A stretch of 64,000 nt of DNA from Rossellomorea vietnamensis (GCF_008180615.1 NZ_VTEH01000019.1:1-64000); one strand, 5' to 3'. Numbered from the stretch's first letter, positions 50,671 to 59,746 are shown. A program made the numbers and translations. The notes: generated by a model not told the origin, from the letters alone.

Positions 50671-51069
50671 TTAATGAAGGTGATCTTTTTCGAAAATTTC
50701 ACTAAGGGCAGCACCGGCTTTTTGATCCGATTGCTGCTGTACTGCCAGGTCGCCCAATGCAAGCATGCCGACCAGGTTACCATTTTCCACAACTGGAAGG
50801 CGGCGGACTTGATGTTGAGGCATTAAAGCTTCATCTTCTTCAACAGAAGCTTCGGGAGAAATGGTTACAACAGACAATCACACCTGGAATTGTACCAGCA
50901 GTTTCATTATGAGATAACCCTCTGACAACTAGGTCAAGGTCTGCTACCATACCGACTACCTGTCCATTTTGAACAACAGGAAGGGCTCCGACACCTAACG
51001 AACTCATTGGAATGAGTCTTGTGCCGAACACGCTTCTGCATGTGGTGTCATCACGTCACCTACTCTCAT
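50671..51069 (-). pseudogene. CBS-pair protein (YhcV-like), broken
   Basis: Resembles the 140-residue YhcV/HRP-type CBS-pair proteins. The start (ATG at 51069, AGGGG nine bases before) reads MRVGDVMTPHAEACSAQDS, then a frame change and a short loss before MSSLGVGALPVVQNGQVVGM, and a second break before SVVTISPEASVEEDEALM and HQVRRLPVVENGNLVGMLAL. Two frameshifts with missing codons make a sequencing error unlikely. The C-terminal CBS motif is still clean, so the decay looks recent. Confidence 0.82.
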
Positions 51070-51179
51070 GCTGGTTTCCCCTTGAGTTCGATAGGTCAGT
51101 ACATAATTAGTAAGGAGGGTATCGCAAGTTTAATTCTGTTTCTGTTTTGAATCCTTCAAAATCTATCAGGAGTCTCCTG

Positions 51180-51701
51180 CTACAGATCATAGTGGTACCG
51201 TTCATCAGAAGGAGTATTTCTCTGAACAAGGAAAATTACATATGGGAATACTAGCACTGACCCAAATATGAGTGTGAGGATCAAAACCAATGATCCGGGA
51301 CTTATTTGTTTGCGGTAATCATCATGATGGGAAGCGATAAACTCCTTGGATTCTCCGTTTCCAATGACGGAACCATTTTCCAGGAGCGCCTCATTGTCGA
51401 GACTATAGTAAAATATCTCTTGCTTATTAAAATGGAATATAGTGTCACGGTCGATCTTATACTTCACAAAAACCATCTTCACTTTCTGTGATTCCACCTC
51501 ATCTTCATTAATTGCCACTTCCATGGTGAGGTCAATGAAATCTTTTACACCCGCAGAACCTTTTTGATAATAGGAGTCAGTCTTCTCCAGTTTTTCATCA
51601 ATACTTTTGATGATAGGATCATCTGCAAAGGCGGTTGTTGAAGATAGGGGAAGGGTGAGCAAGGTTAACATACACCCTAAGAGCATTATAAGTTTTTTCA
51701 A
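51180..51701 (-). CDS. exported membrane-anchored protein, unknown
   Basis: 173 residues: signal peptide (LIMLLGCMLTLLTLPLSSTTAFA), an external part of about 110 residues and a C-terminal span (PGSLVLILTLIFGSVLVFPYVIFL). TTG start with GGGGAGG eight bases before. No known domain. Followed on the same strand by the broken CBS gene. Confidence 0.65.
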   Translation of the reverse strand: MKKLIMLLGCMLTLLTLPLSSTTAFADDPIIKSIDEKLEKTDSYYQKGSAGVKDFIDLTMEVAINEDEVESQKVKMVFVKYKIDRDTIFHFNKQEIFYYSLDNEALLENGSVIGNGESKEFIASHHDDYRKQISPGSLVLILTLIFGSVLVFPYVIFLVQRNTPSDERYHYDL

Positions 51702-51766
51702 TTTATTTCCTCCCCGGTTTTTTTACTACATATATATGCCCGGAGAAGATAATTAGGACAAAAACA

Positions 51767-51798
51767 AACAGAGCTGCATATATGACAGCTCTGTTTGC
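51767..51798 (-). terminator. terminator of the LysM-CAP gene
   Basis: AAACAGAGCTG / CAGCTCTGTTT stem with a 9-nt loop; on the minus strand followed by GTTTTTGTCC. Confidence 0.8.
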
Positions 51799-51809
51799 GA
51801 GTCAGCTCC

Positions 51810-52430
51810 TTATTTTTGAATGAACATCTGTGTCCAGTAGGACCCGTAGGATCCACCCTTCACATATCCGACCCCGATATGAGTATAGCTCGGTGTCAAA
51901 ATATTTTTTCTGTGGCCGGGGCTTTCCATCCAGGCCTGTACCACTGATTGTGCACTAGGCTGGCCGGCGGCAATGTTTTCAGCTGCGGCGCGGTAGTTGA
52001 TGTTGAAACTTTTCATCATAGTAAACGGAGATCCATACGTTGGGCTCGTATGTGAAAAATACCCTTTATCTCTCATGTCTGCAGATTTGTAACGCGCCAC
52101 CCTTGAAAGCTGCCAATCAGCACGAAGAGGGGAAAGGCCATTCTTGGCACGTTCCTGATTCGTAAGCTTGATGACTTCACCTTCAATCCCTTTGACGGCG
52201 TCTTTATTCGGGATGGAGATCTTCTGTCCAGGGTAAATAAGGTCAGGATCCTGAATTTGAGTATTCGCATTGATGATTTCAGAAAGCCCGATTTGATACT
52301 TCTTGGAGATTTTCCAAAGAGTATCACCACTCTGTACAGTATAGGCATCAGCTGCGTGAGAGATAGTCGGAGTAATTAACCCAAAAGCAAAAGACAACAG
52401 AACGACAATTGAAAGAATTTTAGTTTTCAT
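51810..52430 (-). CDS. secreted LysM-CAP domain protein
   Basis: 206-residue cell-wall protein. Signal peptide (KTKILSIVVLLSFAFGLITPTISHA), one LysM domain (YTVQSGDTLWKISKKYQIGL to KISIP) that binds peptidoglycan, and a CAP/SCP domain with LTNQERAKNGLSPL, SHTSPTYGSPF, AAENIAAGQPSA and SPGHRKNIL. Close to YkwD and the SafA-associated CAP proteins of Bacillus. The ATG at 52430 begins the signal peptide, but no strong ribosome site precedes it. The upstream region is occupied by array D. Confidence 0.85.
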   Translation of the reverse strand: MKTKILSIVVLLSFAFGLITPTISHAADAYTVQSGDTLWKISKKYQIGLSEIINANTQIQDPDLIYPGQKISIPNKDAVKGIEGEVIKLTNQERAKNGLSPLRADWQLSRVARYKSADMRDKGYFSHTSPTYGSPFTMMKSFNINYRAAAENIAAGQPSAQSVVQAWMESPGHRKNILTPSYTHIGVGYVKGGSYGSYWTQMFIQK

Positions 52431-52544
52431 GATACTTATGTTGTCTAATTCTTCATTATTTATGTGGGCTTTTTTAAAAAAATAATTGTTGGTGTCGAGA
52501 AGAGTTGAGCGGAAAAGGTTACTTGGTTTTCGCTGCAGAAATTC

Positions 52545-52895
52545 GGTGTAGTAAAAGGCGCGTTTAAACAGCATGAAAGCCATCGCTGAGTGTGTTTGAT
52601 GCAGTAAAAGGCGCGTTTAAACAGCATGAAAGCCATCGCTGAGTGTGTATGATGCAGTAAAGGTCGTGTATAAACAGCATGAAAGCCATCGCTGAGTGTG
52701 TTTGATGCAGTAAAGATCGTGTATAAACAGCATGAAAGCCATCGCTGAGTGTGTTTGATGCAGTAAAAGGCGCGTTTAAACAGCATGAAAGCCATCGCTG
52801 AGTGTGTTTGATGCAGTAAAGGTCGTGTATAAACAGCATGAAAGCCATCGCTGAGTGGGTTTGATGCAGTAAAGGTCGTGTATAAACAGCATGAA
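52545..52895. repeat. tandem array D, 53 bp x ~6.6
   Basis: Units start at 52545, 52598, 52651, 52704, 52757, 52810 and 52863. Consensus GATGCAGTAAAGGTCGTGTA, then TAAACAGCATGAAAGCC, ATCGCTGAGTGTGTTT. Some copies alternate GGCGCGTTTAAAC with GGTCGTGTATAAAC. It lies upstream of the LysM-CAP gene; frames in it are artefacts. 52896-53138 holds no gene. Confidence 0.93.
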
Positions 52896-53138
52896 AATCA
52901 AAAGTCATGCCGTAAGAAGTTATCAAATTTAGATATAGAGAGAAGCTTGTAAATCCGGCCTTCCCCAACTACACAGGATCGGAAGGCGGGCAGTGTAACA
53001 TGCCTTTAACCCGCAGATTTAGTGCACCAAATCTTAAAGGAATAAAAACAAAAGAAAAAGTTAAAAAATATTCAAAATAAGGTTAAAAAGGTTTAGAAGT
53101 GGTAATATAAAATGGAATTAAAAGTTTCGGAAAAGAAA

Positions 53139-53164
53139 TGAAACCAATTCTGGATTCATTCGTA
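53139..53164 (+). promoter_or_regulatory. sigma-W promoter of the 49-residue gene
   Basis: TGAAAC (53139-53144), exactly 16 bases, CGTA (53161-53164): the same perfect match as the sigW promoter at 3986. It is 37 bases before the GTG start at 53202. Confidence 0.75.
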
Positions 53165-53201
53165 TTATCAGTAGAGACAATTTTATGAGAGGGTGTACAA
53201 A

Positions 53202-53351
53202 GTGGCAAACGAAAATGAACGGATGAAGAAAATCGTTTCGAAGCTCTCGAAAGTCGGTGTTAACATTACAAAGACCAAATCCAGGATGGAAGTCTTTCAA
53301 TCACTGAAAAGCCTGCAGCCTTTGCCGAAAACATTGTCGCATGATTCATAA
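53202..53351 (+). CDS. 49-residue basic protein, probably SigW-controlled
   Basis: MANENERMKKIVSKLSKVGV, then NITKTKSRMEVFQSLKSLQP and a short tail. Strongly basic and helical, with no membrane segment. GAGAGGG before the GTG and the sigma-W promoter argue for a real gene. No family recognised. Its regulation suggests a part in envelope stress, but the mechanism is unknown. Confidence 0.65.
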   Translation: MANENERMKKIVSKLSKVGVNITKTKSRMEVFQSLKSLQPLPKTLSHDS

Positions 53352-53423
53352 AAATGAAATGTGGGACAGACATAATCAATCCTTCCTTCCGATATAATCT
53401 AATGAGGAAGGGGAGGGAAAAAT

Positions 53424-53708
53424 ATGACTGAATCCATGTTTGATGTAGAGACGCTTAAAGCGATCAGACGAAAGGCAGATGAACTGTCATACCAATGTAT
53501 GAACAGAAAGCTGGCAAATGATCCGCAAGCGCTTAAAATGGCATTGGATAACATATGCCGGGCCCTTGGCACCTTTGCAGAGGTGGAAATTTCGAGAATC
53601 AAAAACGAAAACATAGCCTATGACCCGCAGTCTTATATCAAAGGAAGATTGGCCTTTGCTTACAAAGCCATGAAAACGGTTCCCCGAGATGATTCGAATA
53701 CAGCCTGA
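53424..53708 (+). CDS. small conserved-looking protein, unknown
   Basis: 94 residues, soluble and mostly helical (VETLKAIRRKADELSYQCMN; LDNICRALGTFAEVEISRIK). GGAGGG precedes the ATG and a terminator follows. I do not recognise a family. It has its own terminator and sits between the SigW-type gene and the lipid kinase gene. Confidence 0.62.
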   Translation: MTESMFDVETLKAIRRKADELSYQCMNRKLANDPQALKMALDNICRALGTFAEVEISRIKNENIAYDPQSYIKGRLAFAYKAMKTVPRDDSNTA

Positions 53709-53712
53709 CCCG

Positions 53713-53739
53713 CATCTAACATTTGTTAGGTGTTTTTTT
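53713..53739 (+). terminator. terminator
   Basis: CATCTAACA / TGTTAGGTG stem (one G-T pair) followed by seven T. Confidence 0.8.
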
Positions 53740-53802
53740 ATTGAGTAAAAGTGGTATGTTTAACAGTATAGGAGTCTAATCAGTTAGGGGCTGAAGTTTA
53801 TT

Positions 53803-54720
53803 ATGAATCGATATAAAAATGCTTTACTTATCTATAATGGAAAAGCTGGTCAGGAAGATATGGATGCGACCTTGGGTAACTGCATAGGTGAGCTGTCTTC
53901 ATGCTGTGATGAATTGACGCTTTACGGTACCAAAGATAAATCGGATGCAGAACGGGTATGCAGGGAGAAAGGGGGAAGCTACGACCTCCTCATCATCCTT
54001 GGGGGAGACGGCACTGTCCATGAGTGCATCAATGGATTGGCAGAGCTTCCGGTCAGGCCGAAAACCGCCATTCTTCCAGCTGGGACATGCAATGACTTCA
54101 GCCGCTCACTAAGGATTCCCCAGGATATCAAGCAGGCTGCACAGCTGATCAAGCATGGTGCCACAGAAGACATCGATATCGTCAAAGCCAACGATCGGTA
54201 CTTTTCTAACTTCTGGGGAGTCGGAATCATCGCGGATGCTTCCCGAAATGTCAACGAGGCTGTAAAAGGGGTATTTGGCAAGCTGAGTTATTATCTCAGT
54301 GCCTTTCAAACTTTGCAGGAAGCGAAAGTCTTCACCTTTCAAGCAGAGATTGATGGACAGGCTGTTGAAGAAGAGGCAGTCATGGTGTTCGTGGCAAATG
54401 GACGGTTCATTGGCACCAGTGAGCTGCCACTGCCTCCGCAGAAGTATAATGACGGCGTAGTAGATATATTCATCATTAAAGAAGCAGGATTCAAGCTGCT
54501 AAAAGAGCTGATGGCTGCCAAAGGTACCGGCAAGCTGAATGAAAAAAGTGGAGATATCCTGCATTTTCAAGCACACCAAGCATCGATAAGCACTTCACCG
54601 CTCCAAAATATCGATATGGACGGAGAAGTTTATACAGAAACTCCAACAAGAATGGAAGTAATGAAACACCATATCCCTTTCATCGTAGGGGAAGAAGAAA
54701 GAAAAGAAACAGCAGGTTGA
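53803..54720 (+). CDS. diacylglycerol/lipid kinase family protein
   Basis: 305-residue DAGK-type lipid kinase (YtlR/BmrU-like). Starts with NALLIYNGKAG (phosphate loop of the family), then LLIILGGDGTVHECINGL with the GGDGT nucleotide motif, AILPAGTCNDFSRSL and a C-terminal domain with IDMDGEVY. AGGGGC lies about ten bases before the ATG. Probably phosphorylates a lipid at the membrane; which lipid is not clear. Confidence 0.87.
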   Translation: MNRYKNALLIYNGKAGQEDMDATLGNCIGELSSCCDELTLYGTKDKSDAERVCREKGGSYDLLIILGGDGTVHECINGLAELPVRPKTAILPAGTCNDFSRSLRIPQDIKQAAQLIKHGATEDIDIVKANDRYFSNFWGVGIIADASRNVNEAVKGVFGKLSYYLSAFQTLQEAKVFTFQAEIDGQAVEEEAVMVFVANGRFIGTSELPLPPQKYNDGVVDIFIIKEAGFKLLKELMAAKGTGKLNEKSGDILHFQAHQASISTSPLQNIDMDGEVYTETPTRMEVMKHHIPFIVGEEERKETAG

Positions 54721-54907
54721 TTTTCAAGCAGTTCAGTCCAGGATGCAGGAATTCGTAAAGCGCCCTGAATTGAATTGCTTTTAATTTTTATCCTGGGGGC
54801 AAGAGTAAATCGCGAATAGAAAATTATCTCTAATGATGATAAAATGTGGTAGGACATTGAACAAGTTTTTGAAATTAAAAGTTTAGAAGGATAAAGGAGA
54901 CCATAGA

Positions 54908-55723
54908 ATGTGGGAATGGAAAAATATATATAGAGGTATGATTATGGGTGCGAGTGATGTGATTCCAGGTGTGAGCGGCGGAACGATCGCTGTCATGCTT
55001 GGAATATATGACCGTTTAATCGCAGCCATCAACGGAATTTTCAGCAGGGAATGGAAAACACACTTAAGGTTCTTAATCCCACTTGGTATGGGAGTGGTAA
55101 CATCTATTCTGCTGCTGGCAAGGCTGATTGAATGGCTTTTTGAACACTATCCAGCGCCGACACAATTTTTATTCATGGGATTGATCATTGGAGTGATTCC
55201 ATATCTGGCAAAGAAGTCAGAGATGAAATATAACTTTAAGCCGGCTCATTATGTGCTCCTCCTGATTGGTGCTGTCATTGTAGCATCCATGGTGTTCTTC
55301 AAATCGGAAGAAACAGCAGTGATCCAGGAAATGACGGCAGGAACTTACACCATGCTGTTTTTCTCTGGCTTTATCGCAAGCGCCGCAATGATCCTGCCTG
55401 GCATCAGCGGTTCTTTCATTTTGCTGATCATCGGTGTATATTCGACTGTCATCAGCGGTATTTCCAATTTTCAGCTCGACATCATTTTTGTCGTTGGACT
55501 GGGAATTCTGTTCGGAATTATCCTGATGAGTAAAGTAATCAAGTTCTTCCTGGAAAAGTACTCATCAGCGACCTATGCCCTCATTATCGGGCTTGTCGTA
55601 GGGTCTATCGTTGTTATCTATCCGGGAATCCCGGAAGAAACCGGTCTTATTATTGCAAGTGTGATTACGTTCCTCATAGGTTTATTCTTTGCAAGGCTGC
55701 TGGGACGTATCGAATATTCATAG
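54908..55723 (+). CDS. popT: DUF368 polyprenyl-phosphate transporter (PopT)
   Basis: 271-residue membrane protein with about eight helices. DUF368 proteins have been shown in other Gram-positive and Gram-negative bacteria to flip undecaprenyl phosphate back across the membrane for wall synthesis. The two re-entrant signatures are clear: MGASDVIPGVSGGTIAVMLG and SAAMILPGISGSFILLIIG, an inverted-repeat layout. AAAGGAG precedes the ATG. Single gene between a lipid kinase and a converging argS. Confidence 0.85.
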   Translation: MWEWKNIYRGMIMGASDVIPGVSGGTIAVMLGIYDRLIAAINGIFSREWKTHLRFLIPLGMGVVTSILLLARLIEWLFEHYPAPTQFLFMGLIIGVIPYLAKKSEMKYNFKPAHYVLLLIGAVIVASMVFFKSEETAVIQEMTAGTYTMLFFSGFIASAAMILPGISGSFILLIIGVYSTVISGISNFQLDIIFVVGLGILFGIILMSKVIKFFLEKYSSATYALIIGLVVGSIVVIYPGIPEETGLIIASVITFLIGLFFARLLGRIEYS

Positions 55724-55740
55724 TACAAGCTATATCTGAA

Positions 55741-55781
55741 GTCCCATCTGCTCGTATTGTATACGAGCAGATGGGGCTTTT
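55741..55781 (+). terminator. terminator of popT
   Basis: GTCCCATCTGCTCGTAT / ATACGAGCAGATGGGGC stem (one G-T pair), then TTTT. Confidence 0.9.
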
Positions 55782-55915
55782 ATATTCAGGGTTTAATGTC
55801 TTTGGGACATTGAGCTAGAGAAAAAAAGCAGAAGCCTTTTTTTTAAAAGTTAATAATGGCTTTCTATTTAAACACCTGAGAATTCACAAAAAATTTCTCG
55901 GGAAATATCGACAAC

Positions 55916-57604
55916 TTACATTTTTGTTGGAGCTTTAATGCCGAGAAGGCTCAATCCGTCGCAAAGGATATCGGTGACAGATTTCACCAGCAATAGACGT
56001 GAAGATAACTCTTCATTTTCCTCCAGAATTCTTGTTTTTCCATAATACTTATTGAAGGCTTTGCTGACAGATAAAATATATTTTGCGACTATGGACGGGG
56101 AGTAGTTTTTATAAGCTTCTTCCACTATCTCCGGGTATTTGTTCAGCGTTTTAATCAACTCCCAGCTTTCCGGGTCTTCCAGGCCCGAGAAATCTTTCTG
56201 CTGCAGTGCTCCCGCTTTTCTCAACAGTGATTGAGCTCTCGCGTGTGTATATTGAACATATGGACCGGTTTCCCCCTCGAAAGTAAGCATATCCTCCAAT
56301 GAAAACTCCACATCATTCATCCGGTCATTTTTAAGATCATGAAATATCACTGCACCTGTACCCACCTCACGTGCCGTTTGTTCGGCATTCTCCAAGTCGG
56401 GATTTTTCTCTTTAATATTGCTGGACGCCATGCTGATGGCTTCCTTCAATACCTCCTCAAGGAGGGTGACCCGTCCTTTTCTTGTGGACATTTTTTTTCC
56501 GCCTTGAAGGAACAGGCCGAATGGTACATGAACCATCTTTTCAGCCCAAGGCATTTCGAGCTTTTCCAGCACAGCAAACAATTGGCGGAAGTGGATCGTC
56601 TGCTCCTGGCCGACGACATAAAGGGCGTGGGAGAAATCATAAGTCTTTTTTCTGTAAAGAGCTGCGGCGATATCCCGGGTCGCATAGAGGGTCGCGCCAT
56701 CCGATTTTTTTATGAGGGAAGGAGGAAGGCCTTCTTCGTCAAGCCGGACAACCTCTGCACCATCCGATGTTTCAAGCAGCCCTTTCTCTTTAATCATTTC
56801 CACTGCAGCTTCCATTTTGTCATTGTAAAAAGATTCGCCATGGTAGGAGTCAAAGGAGACACCTAGCAGGTTATAAATTTCCTGGAAGGCGGATAGAGAT
56901 TCATCTTTGAACCAAGTCCAAAGCTCTACAGTCTCAGGATCTCCGTCTTCGAGTTGTTTGAACGCTTTTCTTCCCTCATCATTGAGAGATGGATCAGTTT
57001 CAGCTTCTTCATGGAATTTTTTATAAAGACTGAAAAGCTCGGGGATGGGATTTTCCTTAACTTTATTCTCATCTCCCCATTTCTTGTAGGCAGTAATCAA
57101 CTTCCCGAACTGGGTGCCCCAATCACCGATATAATTGATTTTCACGGTTTCATAGCCGCATTTTTCAGCGATTAAAGCAATCGAATTGCCGATGACGGTT
57201 GAACGCAGGTGCCCCATGGAGAATGGCTTGGCGATATTGGGTGAAGACATATCGATGGTGATGACCTTGTTTTTTCCAAAGTGGTGTCTGCCAAATTCGT
57301 CTCCCTGAGCAAGGATTTCTTTCATGATTTTGGCTCCTGTGGTTTTCCCGTTGAAAAAGATGTTCACATAGGGTCCAGCGGCTTCTGTTTTTACCAGGAA
57401 AGAGCTTTTTAGGGAAACTGCTAAGCTGCCTGCGATAGCTGCAGGAGACTGCTTTTTCTTTTTGGCCAGTTGAAAACAAGGAAACGAAAGATCTCCCTGG
57501 TGGGTAAACTTTGGTGTTTCAATTACTCCTATAATCTCTTCTTTGCTCATGTCGCCGTCCAGGTGCTTCTCCAGCAGGCCGGCATAAAAGTCGTTTAAAT
57601 TCAT
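55916..57604 (-). CDS. argS: arginyl-tRNA synthetase
   Basis: Charges tRNA-Arg. 562 residues, class I. HIGH-type signature SSPNIAKPFSMGHLRSTVIG, substrate residues in INYIGDWGTQFGKL, KMSKS-like KMSTRKG and the DALR anticodon domain after about 440 (GPYVQYTHARAQSLLRK). GGAGGTGG fixes the ATG at 57604; the frame is open to 57718 through the T-box terminator. A T-box leader lies directly upstream, as for the second argS of the B. cereus group, so another argS copy may exist elsewhere. 55782-55915 has no gene. Confidence 0.94.
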   Translation of the reverse strand: MNLNDFYAGLLEKHLDGDMSKEEIIGVIETPKFTHQGDLSFPCFQLAKKKKQSPAAIAGSLAVSLKSSFLVKTEAAGPYVNIFFNGKTTGAKIMKEILAQGDEFGRHHFGKNKVITIDMSSPNIAKPFSMGHLRSTVIGNSIALIAEKCGYETVKINYIGDWGTQFGKLITAYKKWGDENKVKENPIPELFSLYKKFHEEAETDPSLNDEGRKAFKQLEDGDPETVELWTWFKDESLSAFQEIYNLLGVSFDSYHGESFYNDKMEAAVEMIKEKGLLETSDGAEVVRLDEEGLPPSLIKKSDGATLYATRDIAAALYRKKTYDFSHALYVVGQEQTIHFRQLFAVLEKLEMPWAEKMVHVPFGLFLQGGKKMSTRKGRVTLLEEVLKEAISMASSNIKEKNPDLENAEQTAREVGTGAVIFHDLKNDRMNDVEFSLEDMLTFEGETGPYVQYTHARAQSLLRKAGALQQKDFSGLEDPESWELIKTLNKYPEIVEEAYKNYSPSIVAKYILSVSKAFNKYYGKTRILEENEELSSRLLLVKSVTDILCDGLSLLGIKAPTKM

Positions 57605-57660
57605 GATTTCCACCTCCGGTAGTAGTGAGTGTTGGATGACAAGAGCTTCTGAGGATACAA

Positions 57661-57903
57661 AAAAACCCGTCTCTAAAAATAGAGACGGGTTTCCCGCGGT
57701 ACCACTCTTCTTCCCCAAACAGGGCAGCTCATCAGATAACGGGATGTACCCGGCATACCCTACTTAATGGTTCAGATATGCTTCTCCAAAGTGCGCTTCA
57801 TTTCAAGGGGAACACCGGGCTCCCACCATTCCCGGTTCTCTGAAGATCTGGCCTTGAAATTACTCTCTTTGTCATCGAACTAATATTGTTAGAGAGTATT
57901 ATA
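57661..57903 (-). ncRNA. T-box leader, arginine-specific
   Basis: Read on the minus strand: TATAAT -10 (57903-57898), Stem I with CAGAGAACCGGG, specifier region ATGAAGCGCACTT in which CGC (57795-57793) is an arginine codon, T-box AGAGTGGTACCGCGGG (57708-57693) and terminator AAACCCGTCTCT / AGAGACGGGTTTTTTT. It should let argS be transcribed when tRNA-Arg is uncharged. Confidence 0.9.
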
Positions 57904-57942
57904 CACACTTCTCCCTGGAAAGGAAACCTTCCGGGGCGAAAT

Positions 57943-59121
57943 TTAAGAATCGTCTGAAGAAAACATATAGTTTTTATGGTAAAACCTCATGCTGAACACC
58001 AATCCGAGAGCCAGCATGTTTCCCATCAACGCACTTCCTCCATAACTGACGAAAGGAAGCGGGATACCCGTAATCGGCAGGAGCTGAATTGTCATACCGA
58101 TATTTTGGAAGACGTGGAAGGTGATCATACTGATGACCCCTGCACACACATAGGCACTGAAAGGCTCTTTGATATCAAGTGCTGTCTTCGTCAAATGATA
58201 GATTAGCAGGAAGAACAAACTGATGACGATACTCGCACCGATGAATCCGAACTCTTCGCCGATGACACTGAAGATGAAATCGGTATGGTTTTCAGGAATA
58301 TACACCTGTTTATCCTGATAGCCTTTCCCGAATACTTGCCCGGATCCAATGGCTTTCAAGGAGTTGACTAAGTGGTAACCTTCTTGTTTTTGATAGTTAT
58401 AAGGATCGAGCCACGAATAGATACGGCCGAACTGATAAGGCTGAACACCAAGGTATTTTTCCAAAACTTGCGGAGCATATACAACGAGTGCCAGTATTGT
58501 ACCACCAAGTGCAGCAGCAGCTGAAAAAATAGGAACAATTAATTTCCATGTAACCCCAGAAACAAGAATCAATCCGCTGACAATTGCGATGATTACGAGT
58601 GAGGTCCCCAAATCGGGCTGCTGCATAATCAATCCAAGCGGAATAAGTGCAACAACTCCAATTTTTCCAAGTAAAATGAAATCGGTTTTTAACGTTTTCT
58701 TAGGATTGTTCTCATGGTGGCTGCTAATCACTCTGGCGAGGGCAAGGATTAAAAAGGTCTTCATGAATTCTGAAGGCTGAATCGATCCGAGCCCTGGCAG
58801 TTCAAACCAGCTTTTCGCACCATTCCTGACAGGCGCGATGTTCGAAGGAGCAACAATCAATATAGCGAGTAAAAACAGCCCGAAGCCATAAGCGTACCAG
58901 GCCAGCCTTCTGTATTGATCAGGGTCGAACAATAATGCAAATCCAATAATGATAAAGCCGACTATATACCAACGGGCTTGCAGAAACACAAAGTTATAGC
59001 CTGCATACTGCCCGGTTGTCTGCGCGCTGCTGATGGCGATGACACTGACAATGAAAAAGAGAAACAGTAAAAAAATTAATCCCCAATCGATTTTATCTGA
59101 AAAACGCTGACGGGTTTCCAT
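57943..59121 (-). CDS. rodA: rod-shape peptidoglycan polymerase RodA
   Basis: SEDS-family glycosyltransferase that polymerises lipid II during elongation. 392 residues with ten helices. SEDS motifs: NGAKSWFELPGLGSIQPSEF, IMQQPDLGTSLVI (with the Asp region), YHLVNSLKAIGSGQVFGKG, PENHTDFIFSVIGEEFGFIG and LPITGIPLPFVSYGGSALMG. Length and ending fit RodA better than FtsW or SpoVE. AGGTGA before the ATG at 59121 is at the right distance; the ATG at 59127 is too close. Transcribed towards argS, whose T-box begins 40 bases on. Confidence 0.9.
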   Translation of the reverse strand: METRQRFSDKIDWGLIFLLFLFFIVSVIAISSAQTTGQYAGYNFVFLQARWYIVGFIIIGFALLFDPDQYRRLAWYAYGFGLFLLAILIVAPSNIAPVRNGAKSWFELPGLGSIQPSEFMKTFLILALARVISSHHENNPKKTLKTDFILLGKIGVVALIPLGLIMQQPDLGTSLVIIAIVSGLILVSGVTWKLIVPIFSAAAALGGTILALVVYAPQVLEKYLGVQPYQFGRIYSWLDPYNYQKQEGYHLVNSLKAIGSGQVFGKGYQDKQVYIPENHTDFIFSVIGEEFGFIGASIVISLFFLLIYHLTKTALDIKEPFSAYVCAGVISMITFHVFQNIGMTIQLLPITGIPLPFVSYGGSALMGNMLALGLVFSMRFYHKNYMFSSDDS

Positions 59122-59487
59122 TTGCATTCACCTAAATTTCTAATTGAATTCTATAGTACAGTTTAATGTAAGTACGTGAAATTTGAAAATGTTTTCGGTT
59201 AGTAAAATTTTGGGTGGGAAATAGAGCGGTTTAGGACAACCCGGACTCCGGCCCCTGTAAGATCATACTGCGCTTAATGGCCCAGTTCCAAATTAACTCT
59301 AACAAAGATATTTTATATGAACAATGATCAGTTAGCAGGAATTTTATAATGAGCTCTGTCTCAGTCTGTGTTTCTATTACCCGAAAATAGAATTTTAAAG
59401 CTTTTATCACTGAGGTTCTGCCTTTCTTCGGGAAAAGAGGTGATAGTTGAGAAATGACACTTACATGGCAGCCGGGTTTCATACGGG

Positions 59488-59715
59488 CCGTTATCCGGGG
59501 GGAATCGCCATCTCACTGGCCCACAAAGTCTCGATGCGGTCCGTTATCCAGAGGAAATTGCCATCTCACTGGCCCGCAAAGTCCCGATGCGGTCCGTTAT
59601 CCAGTGGAAGTGGCCATCTTAATGGCCCGCGAAGTCCCAATGCAGACCGTTTTCCAGATGAAATCGCCACCTCACTAGCCCATAAATCCCAAATACAGTC
59701 CATCGCCCTCGAATC
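59488..59715. repeat. tandem array E, 53 bp x ~4.3
   Basis: CCGTTATCC or a variant recurs at 59488, 59541, 59594, 59647 and 59700. Consensus CCGTTATCCAGAGGAAAT, GCCATCTCACTGGCCCGCAA, AGTCCCGATGCGGT. The gap 59122-59487 before it has no recognisable gene; an 83-residue minus-strand frame there has no ribosome site. Confidence 0.9.
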
Positions 59716-59746
59716 CCCCAATTAACAGCTCCTCATAACAAACAAA

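Noticed and set aside
52460..52968. Repetitive ORFs MAFMLFKRAF... on the minus strand
   Set aside because: They are readings of array D in shifting frames and run into the LysM-CAP gene; no ribosome site of their own.
59231..59482. 83-residue minus-strand ORF
   Set aside because: No ribosome site, no recognisable family and odd composition; it lies in a gap next to array E.
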